DNA of 38,062 nt from DATHTK01 sp035463295 (GCA_035463295.1 DATHTK010000101.1:1-38062), one strand, 5' to 3'. Numbered from the stretch's first letter, positions 1 to 9,394 are shown. A program made the numbers and translations. The notes: a model not told the origin generated them from the sequence alone.

Positions 1-25
1 GTCGCAGCTCGTCCTTCTGGCCCGC

Positions 26-62
26 GGCGCGGCCGGGTCGCGAAAGCGAGCCCGGCCGCGCC
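26..62 (-). terminator. Strong GC hairpin downstream of gap
   Basis: A nearly perfect inverted repeat lies 27 bases beyond the gap stop codon in the direction of transcription. Its arms are about 16 bp with one bulged base, closing on a 4-base loop that reads GAAA on the plus strand and TTTC in the gap transcript. No U-tract follows on the minus strand, so it may be a U-less terminator, an attenuator or an mRNA-stabilising element between gap and the next glycolytic gene, which lies outside the window. Confidence 0.5.
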
Positions 63-88
63 GGGGACGGTCTTACCCGAGGCCTTCT

Positions 89-1096
<1,008 letters not shown>

Positions 1097-1271
1097 TCTT
1101 TTCTCCTGTCTCTCGGTTGCAGTCTCTAGTGTATCTTCCCCGATCACCCGGCCTTTTAACAGGTTTCGGGTAGCCCCGAGCAGTCGGCCTTTCCATCCGC
1201 TCTACCGGATGATAAACGGGCGCCTCCCCGCGCGGCCGTTGAGAGCTACGCGAGAGGTTTCCGGCTTCCGT

Positions 1272-2147
1272 TCACTTCGGGCTGACGGTCGACCGTCCAT
1301 CGCCGATGGCCAGCAGTCGCCGGAGGCGATGGTTCGCGGCGCTCTTCGAGAGGTCTCCGAGACGCGCGAGCTCCGCGAGCGACGCATCGGGGTGCTCGAG
1401 GCGCAGCTCGAGCATCTGCCGGAGGGCGGGAGGCAGCGTCTTGGGGTCGAGCCTCGCGAGCGCCCTGTGCTGGCGCGCCGCCGCGGCGGCGGTTCGTCCG
1501 GCGTTCGCAGCGTCGAAGTTGGTGACGCGGTTGGCGTTCGCTTTCGCCTCGCCGAGCACGGCCCGGGCCTCGTACTCGAGGACGGCCTCGTGGAGGCCCA
1601 TCTGGGCGAGGATTGTCGTCACCCCGTCGGCGCTCTTGGTGTAGGCTACCCACCGCCCGCGGCGCCGGATGACGCCCAAAGTAGCGCGGCAGAAGGAGGC
1701 CACGCGCCGGACGAAGTCCCCGTCGCGGTGCACGACCTCGAGATGGTGGCCGCCGCGCCCGCCGGGCCGCGTCACGGAGCCCGCGCCCTGGAAGGCGCCC
1801 CGCAGGTAGGCGTTCTGATCCGCAGCGCCGCGCGCCGCGCGCGCCACCCGCAGCTCCTCGCCCGCCTGTATCGCCCCGTTTCCCTCGGTGCGCACCGCGT
1901 AGCGCACGCGGCCGAAACGGTCCGGCCCGGCGGGCGAGAGCCGGGACTCGAGGCCGAACTCCGAGCGCCACAGGCGAACCACCGAGCGGGCGACCGCCGC
2001 GCTCGAGGTACGGACGGTTACGCCAGTCGCATCCCAGTCACCGGCGGCGTCGACCAGACCCGCCAGCTCTACGTGGTCGGTCCTCCGGCGACCGGAGGCC
2101 GTCCCGGCGGCGAGCTGGCGCCTCACCTCAGAGGCGAACGAGGGCAG
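1272..2147 (-). CDS. whiA: Sporulation/cell-division regulator WhiA
   Basis: WhiA is a DNA-binding protein conserved in Gram-positive bacteria and needed for septation genes in Streptomyces. The sequence shows two degenerate LAGLIDADG-type segments (LAGLVDAAGDW and LRGAFQGAGSV) and a C-terminal helix-turn-helix (SLAELARLGDLSKSAANHRL), the family's order. Its 5' end overlaps the end of glmR by 20 bases. The start is uncertain. The family begins close to the SFxSEV segment, but the only in-frame ATG, GTG or TTG codons are a TTG at 2210 deep inside glmR and a GTG at 2126 that removes SFASE. A CTG at 2147 lies 9 bases after GGGAGG (2157-2162) and gives 291 residues; I give that start as the best guess. 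The identity is certain, the 5' end is not. Confidence 0.9.
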   Translation of the reverse strand: MPSFASEVRRQLAAGTASGRRRTDHVELAGLVDAAGDWDATGVTVRTSSAAVARSVVRLWRSEFGLESRLSPAGPDRFGRVRYAVRTEGNGAIQAGEELRVARAARGAADQNAYLRGAFQGAGSVTRPGGRGGHHLEVVHRDGDFVRRVASFCRATLGVIRRRGRWVAYTKSADGVTTILAQMGLHEAVLEYEARAVLGEAKANANRVTNFDAANAGRTAAAAARQHRALARLDPKTLPPALRQMLELRLEHPDASLAELARLGDLSKSAANHRLRRLLAIGDGRSTVSPK

Positions 2148-3102
2148 CCTCGCACACCTCCCTGGCCAGGCGGTCGGGGTCGTGGCGGACGCTCGCACCC
2201 GGCTCCCCAACCGTCTCCGAGAGGAGCCTCGCCTCGCGCAGACGGACGCTGAGGGCTTCGATCTCCTCGCGGTCTACCGCCACCGGCGCGGCCCCCTCCA
2301 ACCGGTAGCGGGCGACCAGCTCGTCGGGCAGCCCTCCCGCGTGAACGAGCACGTCGGTCACGGCCGGCCCGAGGTGCTCGGCCAAGGCACGCAGGTGGTC
2401 CGAGGTCGAGAACCCGGCGGTCTCACCCGGCTGCGTCATCACGTTCGCCGCGTACACGACCGGCCCCGAAAAGGCCGCCAGCGCCTCGCGAACCCCCGCG
2501 CCGAGCAGTGCGGGGATCGTGCTCGTAAAGAGGCTCCCCGGGCTCAGGACCACGACGTCGGCCGAGTCTATGGCGGAGATCACACCGGGGGGCGCCTCGG
2601 CCCCTTCTGGCTCCACCGAGACCTCAGAGACCTCCTTGCCGATCTCGTGCACCACCGACTCCCCCCGCGTTACCGAGCCGTCGGCGTAGCGGACCACGAG
2701 CGTGAGGCTCTCCATCGCCGCCGGGAAGACGCGGCCTTTGATCCTGAGAAAACGCGCCGCCTGCTCCACCCCCTCGCAGAAACCCCCCGCCATGTCCGCC
2801 AGAGCGGCGATGATGATGTTGCCGACGCTGTGCTCCGAGAGGTCGCCTCCTCCCCCTTCGAAACGGTAGTTGAAGACCTCGGCCAGGTTCTTGCGCCCGG
2901 CGAGCGCCACCAGGCAGTTCCTCACGTCGCCTGGCGGGGCCACCCCGAGCTCCTGCCTGAGACGGCCGCTCGAACCGCCGTCGTCCGCTACGGTGACGAC
3001 CGCCGTGAGCTCCCCTACCCGGTCTTTCAAACCCCGCAGTAGAACCGGTAGCCCCGTACCGCCGCCGAAGGCGACCACCCTCAAGTCCCCGTATCTGCTC
3101 AT
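2128..3102 (-). CDS. glmR: Gluconeogenesis factor / UDP-sugar-binding protein GlmR (YvcK)
   Basis: This is a member of the YvcK/CofD-like family (324 residues, usual length). In Bacillus and mycobacteria such proteins bind UDP-GlcNAc and link central carbon metabolism to cell-wall precursor supply. The N-terminal nucleotide-sugar loop FGGGTGLPVLLRGLK, the VTVADDGGSSGRLR segment and the later VLSPGSLFTSTIPALL and YAANVMTQPGET stretches are typical. It sits between rapZ and whiA, the standard order. The start ATG has no Shine-Dalgarno sequence; instead a TATACT hexamer ends 8 bases upstream, suggesting that the gene has its own promoter and a leaderless or nearly leaderless transcript. Confidence 0.95.
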   Translation of the reverse strand: MSRYGDLRVVAFGGGTGLPVLLRGLKDRVGELTAVVTVADDGGSSGRLRQELGVAPPGDVRNCLVALAGRKNLAEVFNYRFEGGGGDLSEHSVGNIIIAALADMAGGFCEGVEQAARFLRIKGRVFPAAMESLTLVVRYADGSVTRGESVVHEIGKEVSEVSVEPEGAEAPPGVISAIDSADVVVLSPGSLFTSTIPALLGAGVREALAAFSGPVVYAANVMTQPGETAGFSTSDHLRALAEHLGPAVTDVLVHAGGLPDELVARYRLEGAAPVAVDREEIEALSVRLREARLLSETVGEPGASVRHDPDRLAREVCEAALVRL

Positions 3103-3110
3103 ACAGGATC

Positions 3111-3116
3111 AGTATA
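3111..3116 (-). promoter_or_regulatory. -10 hexamer TATACT directly upstream of glmR
   Basis: TATACT (minus strand) is separated from the glmR ATG by exactly 8 bases, which places the expected transcription start within about 2 bases of the ATG. No good -35 element is visible. The same geometry occurs upstream of uvrC. Confidence 0.55.
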
Positions 3117-3201
3117 ACGCCGCGCGTACTCCACTCCGACCCTACGAAAAGCGCGCGCGGGTCTCTCGCTCACCCTGCCGACGGCCTGAAGACCAACGAA
3201 G

Positions 3202-4110
3202 TCAGAGTTCCAGATCCCGGTGGCGGACGAAGAGTTCCATCTCGTCATCCCCCCGGCGCAGCCGCTTCGCCAGCTCCTCGACGACGACCACGGAGCGGTG
3301 GCGGCCGCCGGTGCAACCGACGCCCACGGTGAAGTACGTCTTGCCTTCGGCGGCGTAGCGCGGGATCAGGAAGGAGAGCAGACCGCCCGCCTGCTCCAGA
3401 AACGTTTGCACGTCCTCGTTGCCCAGCACCACCTCGCGCACGGGGGCGTCGTGGCCTGTCAGAGACCTGAGGCGCGGGTCGTAGTACGGGTTGGGCATAA
3501 AGCGGACGTCGAAGAGCGTGTCCACGTCCAGCGGCGTGCCGTGCTTGAAGCCGAAGGAGATCAGGCTCACCGTCAGCCGGCTCGAGAAGGACTCGGCGAG
3601 CTTCTTGAACCTGCGGCGCGTGTCCAGGGCTGAGTAGTTGGAGGTGTCCACCACGAGGTCCGCCTTCTCGCGCAGGTGCGCGAGCTCCCTCCGCTCAGCC
3701 CGGATGGCCTCCAGCACGTCACCGTCTCTCGCCGCCGGGTGCGGTCTGCGGCTCTCCTTGTAGCGCCGCACGAGCGTGCGGTCGTCCGACTCGACAAAGA
3801 GGATGCGCCGCTCCCAGCCGCTCTCCTTCTCTACGGCCTCGAGGCTCCTGTCGAGCTCCGCCCCGAAGTACCTTCTCCCCCGGATGTCCACGACTACGAC
3901 CACCCCGTCGGGCCCGCCGTTGCCCTCCGCGGCCGTCTCCATGACGGCCGGTATCATACGCGGCGGCAGGTTGTCGATGCAGAAGTAGCCCGCGTCCTCG
4001 AAAGCCTGCAACGCGTTGGACTTGCCCGCCCCAGATAGTCCCGTGATGATGACGATGCGCCGCCTGGCCGCGGCGGAGGAGCCGGTGGCCCACGGCGCCC
4101 CATGGGTCAT
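3202..4110 (-). CDS. rapZ: RNase adapter / nucleotide-binding protein RapZ (YvcJ family)
   Basis: This is a P-loop protein of the RapZ/YvcJ family. The Walker A motif is GLSGAGKS (residues 24-31), followed by the family stretch FEDAGYFCIDNLPP. The C-terminal domain carries SFGFKHGTP, DVRFMPNP and VGVGCTGGRHRSV. In E. coli RapZ directs decay of the GlmZ small RNA; in actinobacteria its target is not settled. The ATG at 4110 gives 302 residues, close to the family length; the frame is open to a TTG at 4215, so a longer N-terminus is possible. It lies between uvrC and glmR, the conserved actinobacterial order. Confidence 0.93.
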   Translation of the reverse strand: MTHGAPWATGSSAAARRRIVIITGLSGAGKSNALQAFEDAGYFCIDNLPPRMIPAVMETAAEGNGGPDGVVVVVDIRGRRYFGAELDRSLEAVEKESGWERRILFVESDDRTLVRRYKESRRPHPAARDGDVLEAIRAERRELAHLREKADLVVDTSNYSALDTRRRFKKLAESFSSRLTVSLISFGFKHGTPLDVDTLFDVRFMPNPYYDPRLRSLTGHDAPVREVVLGNEDVQTFLEQAGGLLSFLIPRYAAEGKTYFTVGVGCTGGRHRSVVVVEELAKRLRRGDDEMELFVRHRDLEL

Positions 4111-4269
4111 ACCGCGTCGCCCCGTCCCTTCTGAGGTAAGAGACCCATACCGTGGTCGGAGACTACCACCCGAGGCCGCCACCCGCAACGCTTCGTACAT
4201 TTGATAGAGGGACAAGAGCCGGGGCCCGATGCCGCCACGCCGACGAACGCGCGGCTCCGCACCCGAGAC

Positions 4270-6114
4270 CTATCTATGCAACCTCGCGTGGACCTCGCGG
4301 GCGACCCTGCCGGGGAGGCCGGGGACGGCTTCGAGCTCTTCGAGGGAGGCGCCGAGAAAAGCCTCCGGGGTGCCGAAGTGCTCCAGGATTCGCTTCTTGC
4401 GCGTCGGGCCGACGCCGGGGAGCTCGTCGAGGACCGAGGCGGTCATAGCCCGGCCGCGCAGCTTCCGGTGGTAGGTGTTGGCGAAGCGGTGGGCCTCGTC
4501 CCGGACGCGCTGGAGCAGGTGTAGCTCAGGGGAGTTGCGCGCGAGGATCACGGGCTCCGGACGGCCCGGCTCGAAGACCTCCTCCTCGCGCTTGGCGAGC
4601 GAGCGGATGGCGATATCCGGCAGGTCCCCCTCGGGGGCGACGCCGAGATCCTCGACCACGGGCATCACCGCGGCGAGCTGTCCCTTGCCGCCGTCGAGCA
4701 GGATCAGGTCGGGCGCGGGCGTGAACTTCTCGTCGCCCGCCCTGAGGCGCTCGAGGCGCCGCCTTATGACCTCGGCCATGCTCGCGTAGTCGTCGGCGCC
4801 CTCGACCGTTCTTATCTTGAACTTCCGGTACTCGCCCCTGGCGGGCCGCCCGCCCTGGAAGACGACCATCGAGGCGACCGAGTTCGTCCCCATGGTATTG
4901 GAGATGTCGTAGCACTCTATCCGCACCGGGAGCTTCGGGAGCGCGAGCTCCTCCATCAGGCCGTCGAGGGTCGAGGCTACCTTGTTGCGCCGCGCCTCCT
5001 CGAGCGCCCGCTCGTGCTCCAGCCCGAGCTCGGCGTTGCGTGCCGCCATCTCCAGGATCCGGCGCTTGTCGCCGCGCTGCGGGCGGCGCACCTCGACGCG
5101 CGTGCCCCGCAGCCCGGAGAGGTGCTCGGTGAGGGTGGCGAGCTCCTCCTCGGGACCTTCCGCCTGTACGAGCACCTCGCGCGGGACGGCGGCGCTCCCG
5201 TAGTACTGCGGGATAAACTGGAGCGCCACGCTCTCGGCCCCCTGCTCCCCGTAGTTGTCCAGAAGAAACGAATCGCGGTTTACGATCTGGCCGTCGCGCA
5301 CGGCGAAGACCTGGACACACGCCGCCTCACCCTCGGCGTAGGTGCCAACGGCGTCGAAAGAGTCCTCCGAAGCGATGGTCGCCCGCTGGCGGTCGCGGAC
5401 GTGGCGCAGAGCGGAGATCTCGTCGCGCAGCTTCGCTGCCTTCTCGAAGTCCGTCGCGGCGGCGGCCGCGCGCATCCCCTCTTCGCGATCGCGGATCAGG
5501 CCGTCCACCCTACCCTCGAGAAAGGCTATAACGTCGGCGACGATCCTCTCGTAGCCCTCCTTGCTGACCGCCCCGACGCACGGCGCCACCGACCGCCCGA
5601 TATGGTAGTTCAAACAAGGCACCCCGCTGCGGCGCCCCGGCTCGGGGCCGCGGCACTTGCGGAAGGGGAAGGTCTTGTTGAGCACGTCGAGGGTGGCGTG
5701 CACGGAACCCGCGCTCGGGAACGGGCCGAAGTAGCGGTGGCGCGGGTCGTGAGCGGAGCGCGTGGCGAAGACCCGCGGGTACTCGTCGCCGGTCGTGACG
5801 ACGATGTATGGGTAGCTCTTGTCGTCGCGCAGGGAGGCGTTAAAGCGCGGCCGGTGGCGTTTGATCAGGTTCGCCTCCAGCACGAGCGCCTCCGTCTCGC
5901 TCCCGGTGGCGATAAAGTCTATCCGCTTCACGCGCCCTCGAAGCTCCGCTATCTTCGGGCGCCCATCCCCCGAGCGGGTGAAGTAGCTGGCCACCCGGCT
6001 CCGTATGTTCTTCGCTTTTCCGACGTAGAGCACCGCGCCCGCGGCGTCCTTGAAGATGTAGACGCCAGGTGAGGTCGGAAGGTGCGACCGGTCGGGGTAA
6101 CCGTTCTCGGACAT
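4270..6114 (-). CDS. uvrC: Excinuclease ABC subunit C
   Basis: UvrC makes both incisions in nucleotide excision repair after UvrB has loaded on the lesion. Domains in order over 614 residues: GIY-YIG nuclease (about 12-90, with GVYIFKD and LYVGKAKN), a Cys-containing segment (about 150-180), a UVR motif binding UvrB (about 203-238), the RNase H-like nuclease (RIECYDISN and LILLDGGKGQL) and tandem helix-hairpin-helix motifs at the C-terminus (LDELPGVGPTRKKRIL). Three of the four cysteines known as Fe-S ligands in E. coli UvrC are present (Cys154, Cys167, Cys179), but the third position is Ser175 (GRSVAPC). The ATG has no Shine-Dalgarno sequence and lies 8 bases after a TATAAT. Confidence 0.97.
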   Translation of the reverse strand: MSENGYPDRSHLPTSPGVYIFKDAAGAVLYVGKAKNIRSRVASYFTRSGDGRPKIAELRGRVKRIDFIATGSETEALVLEANLIKRHRPRFNASLRDDKSYPYIVVTTGDEYPRVFATRSAHDPRHRYFGPFPSAGSVHATLDVLNKTFPFRKCRGPEPGRRSGVPCLNYHIGRSVAPCVGAVSKEGYERIVADVIAFLEGRVDGLIRDREEGMRAAAAATDFEKAAKLRDEISALRHVRDRQRATIASEDSFDAVGTYAEGEAACVQVFAVRDGQIVNRDSFLLDNYGEQGAESVALQFIPQYYGSAAVPREVLVQAEGPEEELATLTEHLSGLRGTRVEVRRPQRGDKRRILEMAARNAELGLEHERALEEARRNKVASTLDGLMEELALPKLPVRIECYDISNTMGTNSVASMVVFQGGRPARGEYRKFKIRTVEGADDYASMAEVIRRRLERLRAGDEKFTPAPDLILLDGGKGQLAAVMPVVEDLGVAPEGDLPDIAIRSLAKREEEVFEPGRPEPVILARNSPELHLLQRVRDEAHRFANTYHRKLRGRAMTASVLDELPGVGPTRKKRILEHFGTPEAFLGASLEELEAVPGLPGRVAREVHARLHR

Positions 6115-6122
6115 CGCAAGAA

Positions 6123-6128
6123 ATTATA
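6123..6128 (-). promoter_or_regulatory. -10 hexamer TATAAT directly upstream of uvrC
   Basis: A perfect TATAAT on the minus strand is followed by 8 bases and then the uvrC ATG. The -35 region is poor. The position predicts transcription starting at or within about 2 bases of the ATG, that is, a leaderless uvrC mRNA. No LexA-type box (GAAC-N4-GTTC) is visible nearby. Confidence 0.6.
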
Positions 6129-6221
6129 CCGCGCGAGGGTAGCAGACAGATCGTCGCCTCGGTGCGGACCCTCGCGTTCGACCACGGTCCTCCCGAACGA
6201 ATTCCCGCTCACAGCTGGCTG

Positions 6222-6893
6222 CTATTTCTTCACGGCGCCAGGTGGGATCATGTCGTCCCCCCCGGCGCGGGCGTGGCCGATGCCAGCCGTCCAGCCCGCC
6301 GCAGCGCCGGCCAGAGTGGAGACGAGGGCGACGATCAGGCGCACGGGGTTGAAATCGGCGGCGAGGAGGGCGAGGCCGGTAAGGCCAACGAGCAGCGCGG
6401 CGAGGAGGACCGCCTGCCGGCGCCGGCTCATCCCGGCCGCGTGGGCGAAGAGCGCGTACACGGTGAGGGCTGCGGCTAGGAGCACGGGCAAAACGGCGAC
6501 CCAGTAGAGAACGCCGCCCCCCCCCGGAGTAACGCCCTCGAACCAGAGGAGGAATACGAAGCCCGTCCAGCCGACGATGGCGCCTACGGCCGTGCCGCTG
6601 CGGATGGCCTCGCGGCGCTCGGAGCGGTAGGTGCGCAGACCCAGAAAGGCCCCGAGGAACATGGCGGGCAGGATCAGGAGCGTAGCGAAAAAGGCGATTC
6701 CCTCCAGGGCGCTGAAGACGTTCCAACCCGAGACGAACCAGACCGGCATGAGCCCGAAGGAGGCGACGGCCAGAAAGGCCAGGGTCGCCATGTAGATCCA
6801 GGTGACGCACCCGAAAGCTCGGCGGTAACGCGGTCTGATCCCCTGCCGCTCCTCCTCGCCGGAGGAGGCGCGCCCGGAAGACCTAGACGACAT
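6222..6893 (-). CDS. Six-helix membrane protein, unknown function
   Basis: The protein has 223 residues, with about six predicted membrane segments: near WIYMATLAFLAVASFGL, FFATLLILPAMFLGAFLG, VGAIVGWTGFVFLLWF, VAVLPVLLAAALTVYALF, AVLLAALLVGLTGLALLAA and LIVALVSTLAGAAAG. The N-terminal 30 residues are hydrophilic and Ser/Arg/Glu-rich. I do not recognise a family. The ATG at 6893 overlaps the end of the upstream phosphatase-like gene by 11 bases, so the two are probably translationally coupled and may act together at the membrane; that link is inference. Confidence 0.75.
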   Translation of the reverse strand: MSSRSSGRASSGEEERQGIRPRYRRAFGCVTWIYMATLAFLAVASFGLMPVWFVSGWNVFSALEGIAFFATLLILPAMFLGAFLGLRTYRSERREAIRSGTAVGAIVGWTGFVFLLWFEGVTPGGGGVLYWVAVLPVLLAAALTVYALFAHAAGMSRRRQAVLLAALLVGLTGLALLAADFNPVRLIVALVSTLAGAAAGWTAGIGHARAGGDDMIPPGAVKK

Positions 6894-8376
6894 GGTCCTC
6901 GGCGATCGGGGCCTTGCCGAAGTGGGCGAGGAGGGTCGGGGCGACGTCCGTGATCCTGCGCGGCGCAGGCACCCCGCTCGCCAGCACGAAGACATTGGAG
7001 TCGGAGGCGTGCAGGGAGCCGTGGTCGCTCGCCTCGTGGTAGCCCCCCGAGACCTCGCCGAAAGTGTAGCCGGGGGTCGCCGAGAGCACGATGTCCCCCA
7101 TCCGATCCGTGCGCAGACAGCCCCACAGGCGTTCGAGCGCGTCCGGGTACTCGCCGTATACCAGCGAGCCGTTCGTGACCTCGATCTCCAGGGCCCGGAC
7201 GTCGCCGTCGAGCAACCAGGAACGCCCGAAGGGATCCCGCAGGCCCTCGCCAGGTTCTCCGGGACGGAACCTGATCTCGCGCGCCAGCCGGCGAACCACG
7301 ACCCAGCCGTCCTCCCGCCAGGCGGCCAGGTCCACGCCCCGGCGCGGGGTCAGGGCTTCGGCGACGGCCTTGGCGTCCGCGGCGTCCCGGAGGTAGAGGA
7401 GCGCCGAGCGGCCGTTCGGGACGACCACGACGTCGACGCCAGGCCCGAACCGCGCCCTCGCCCCGAAAGAGACCCGCTCCCCGGGGATGCGACTCAGGTT
7501 CACGTAGCGTCGCCGGGGAAGGAGCGGGGCGTGACCGTGATCGGAGAGGGCGATGACGGCGTACTCGTCGAGCACCTTCGCCGTCCCCCCGCCGGCCTCG
7601 AAAACCTGGGCGGTGTACGAATCGAGCTGCGCGACGTAGCGGCGCTGTGCGGCGAGCCCCTGGTGGTGGGCGAGCTGATCGCCCCGGAAGAAATAGACGA
7701 GGTTGAAAGGAGCGGCCTTCTCCTCGATCAGCTTCGCCGCGACCTGCGCCGCGTACTCGTCGTTGATGCCAACGGAACGCTGGATCCCGCCGCTACCCTT
7801 GCGGCCGCTCGCCTCCGTGTCGCGGCTGTAGAAGAGATCGCCCATGTAGTACTCCTTGGGCCCTTCGACGGAGGGTCCGAGGTATCTGCCGCCCCGCAAG
7901 TAGCCCTCTACCGTCTTCAGCCGCACCGGGTGCTCGTGCGGTCCGCGCCGGATCGGGAAGTTCACGCATGCGCCGTCGAAACCACGCTCGTGCAGGTCCT
8001 CGAAGAGAGTTACCGCGTGCAGGTCGTCACGATTCATCCGCCAGACGTTGTTGTGGAAGACCCTGATCGGGCCGGTCGTAACAACGGTCTGCGTCATGGC
8101 CCCGTAGACGACGACCCTCTTCTCTGTCTCGTCGTACCAGGCGTGGCCGACGATGCCGCTCTCCCCTGGGGCCTTCCCCGTCGCTATGGCGGCCGTCGCC
8201 GCGGGCGTGATGCTCGGGAAGACCGAGACCGCGTCCCAGACGGCCTCCCCCCTCTCGGCAAGCGCGCCCAACGTGGGAGCGTCGCCCTCGCGGATGGCGT
8301 CCCGCAGGATATCCGGCCGGATGCCGTCGAAGACCAGCAGCAGGACGGGTTTTGGGGTGTCATGGTGAATCGTCAA
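6883..8376 (-). CDS. Alkaline phosphatase superfamily hydrolase (nucleotide pyrophosphatase/phosphodiesterase type)
   Basis: This is a 497-residue metal-dependent phosphoester hydrolase. The first metal aspartate lies in LLLVFDGIRPD (Asp17). The nucleophile segment is FPSITPAATAAIATG (Ser55, with Thr57 as the alternative), typical of type I phosphodiesterases/NPPs. Further metal ligands are in ALSDHGHAPL and in the C-terminal SDHGSLHASDSNVF. No signal peptide is visible, so it appears cytoplasmic; the substrate (nucleotide, phospholipid head group or phosphonate) cannot be told. The best start is TTG at 8376; a TAGAAT hexamer ends 9 bases before it. It overlaps the downstream membrane-protein gene. 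Confidence 0.88.
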   Translation of the reverse strand: MTIHHDTPKPVLLLVFDGIRPDILRDAIREGDAPTLGALAERGEAVWDAVSVFPSITPAATAAIATGKAPGESGIVGHAWYDETEKRVVVYGAMTQTVVTTGPIRVFHNNVWRMNRDDLHAVTLFEDLHERGFDGACVNFPIRRGPHEHPVRLKTVEGYLRGGRYLGPSVEGPKEYYMGDLFYSRDTEASGRKGSGGIQRSVGINDEYAAQVAAKLIEEKAAPFNLVYFFRGDQLAHHQGLAAQRRYVAQLDSYTAQVFEAGGGTAKVLDEYAVIALSDHGHAPLLPRRRYVNLSRIPGERVSFGARARFGPGVDVVVVPNGRSALLYLRDAADAKAVAEALTPRRGVDLAAWREDGWVVVRRLAREIRFRPGEPGEGLRDPFGRSWLLDGDVRALEIEVTNGSLVYGEYPDALERLWGCLRTDRMGDIVLSATPGYTFGEVSGGYHEASDHGSLHASDSNVFVLASGVPAPRRITDVAPTLLAHFGKAPIAEDHVV

Positions 8377-8461
8377 GACCGACTGATTCTACCCCGTAAA
8401 TCGTACTCCGGCGCGGATCGAGTCACCATACGTGTCCTCCGCGCTGTTGCGGGTCGCGACC

Positions 8462-9346
8462 TCAAGGCCCTTGCACGTGGGGGTGGACCAGCACCGGCCC
8501 ACGGGCGACCCGGAGCACCTTCGTCGAGACGCTCCCGAGCCTCATGCGCCCCAACGTCCCGAGGCCGCGATGGCCGATGGCCACCAGGGAGCGTTCTCCC
8601 CCATCCTCGGCGGCGGCCAGGACGGATTCCGCGGGATTGCCGAAGGACGTCGACACCTCCGGGCGGACGCCGGTCTCCTCCTCGAGGTCGGCGATCAGCT
8701 CGTCGAGCGCCCCTTCGTCGCGCCCCTGCTCCTCGGCCGCGGCGCTGGCCCCCGCTGCGGCCGACTCGTCATCCATCTCGGGCTGCTTCGGGTAGGCGCG
8801 CACGACGAGGGCGCCCGCCCCGAAGAGCTTCCCGATGCTCAGCGCCAGTCGAGCGGCGGCCCGCGCGTCCTCCGAGCCGTCGTCTCCGACGATCACGCGC
8901 GCCGGGGGCCAGCCAGCCTCCCCGCCTCGGACGGCGAGGACCGGGCAGCGGGCGTGATAGACGACGCCCTCGGCGACGCTCCCCAGGAGGAGACGGCCCA
9001 CCGCGCCCTGGCCGCGGGTCCCGATCACGATGAGATCCGCCCCGATCTCCGCGGCGGTGCTCAGGATCTCGTCGGCCTTCGGCCCCTCCCTCAGGTGCCT
9101 CCCCGACACGGTGCCTCCCGCGCTCTCGACCTTCTCGACCTGCTCGTCCAGCAGCCGCGCAGCCTCGCGCGCGAGCTCGCGCCGGATGTACGCTTCGAAG
9201 CGGGATGAGGGCAACGTGCGCCAGACGTGAACGACGTGAAGCTCCGAGCCGGCGCCGCGAGCTATGTCGAGCGAGGCGCGGGCCGCCAGGGCGGCGTCTT
9301 CGGACGCATCGGTAGCCAGCAGGATTTTCGTCGGCAGCACGCCCAT
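8462..9346 (-). CDS. Universal stress protein, two tandem UspA domains
   Basis: This 294-residue cytoplasmic protein carries two Usp domains. Domain 1 (about 5-140) opens with KILLATDASEDA and ends in the ATP-binding pattern GTRGQGAVGRLLLGS. Domain 2 (about 147-292) opens with VIVGDDGSEDA and ends in GHRGLGTLGRMRLGS. Both keep the G-x2-G-x9-G-S/T signature, so both probably bind ATP. An Ala/Glu-rich insertion lies in the second domain. The ATG at 9346 has GGGGAG 6 bases upstream; an ATG at 9361 with GGAGG is the alternative. It is transcribed divergently from the FAD oxidase gene. Confidence 0.93.
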   Translation of the reverse strand: MGVLPTKILLATDASEDAALAARASLDIARGAGSELHVVHVWRTLPSSRFEAYIRRELAREAARLLDEQVEKVESAGGTVSGRHLREGPKADEILSTAAEIGADLIVIGTRGQGAVGRLLLGSVAEGVVYHARCPVLAVRGGEAGWPPARVIVGDDGSEDARAAARLALSIGKLFGAGALVVRAYPKQPEMDDESAAAGASAAAEEQGRDEGALDELIADLEEETGVRPEVSTSFGNPAESVLAAAEDGGERSLVAIGHRGLGTLGRMRLGSVSTKVLRVARGPVLVHPHVQGP

Positions 9347-9394
9347 ATCTCTCTCCCCCATATCGCCTCCGTCCACCGCACAGGTCCACCCCAC

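Noticed and set aside
6892..9033. 713-codon plus-strand frame
   Set aside because: It is the shadow of the phosphatase-like and universal stress genes on the opposite strand.
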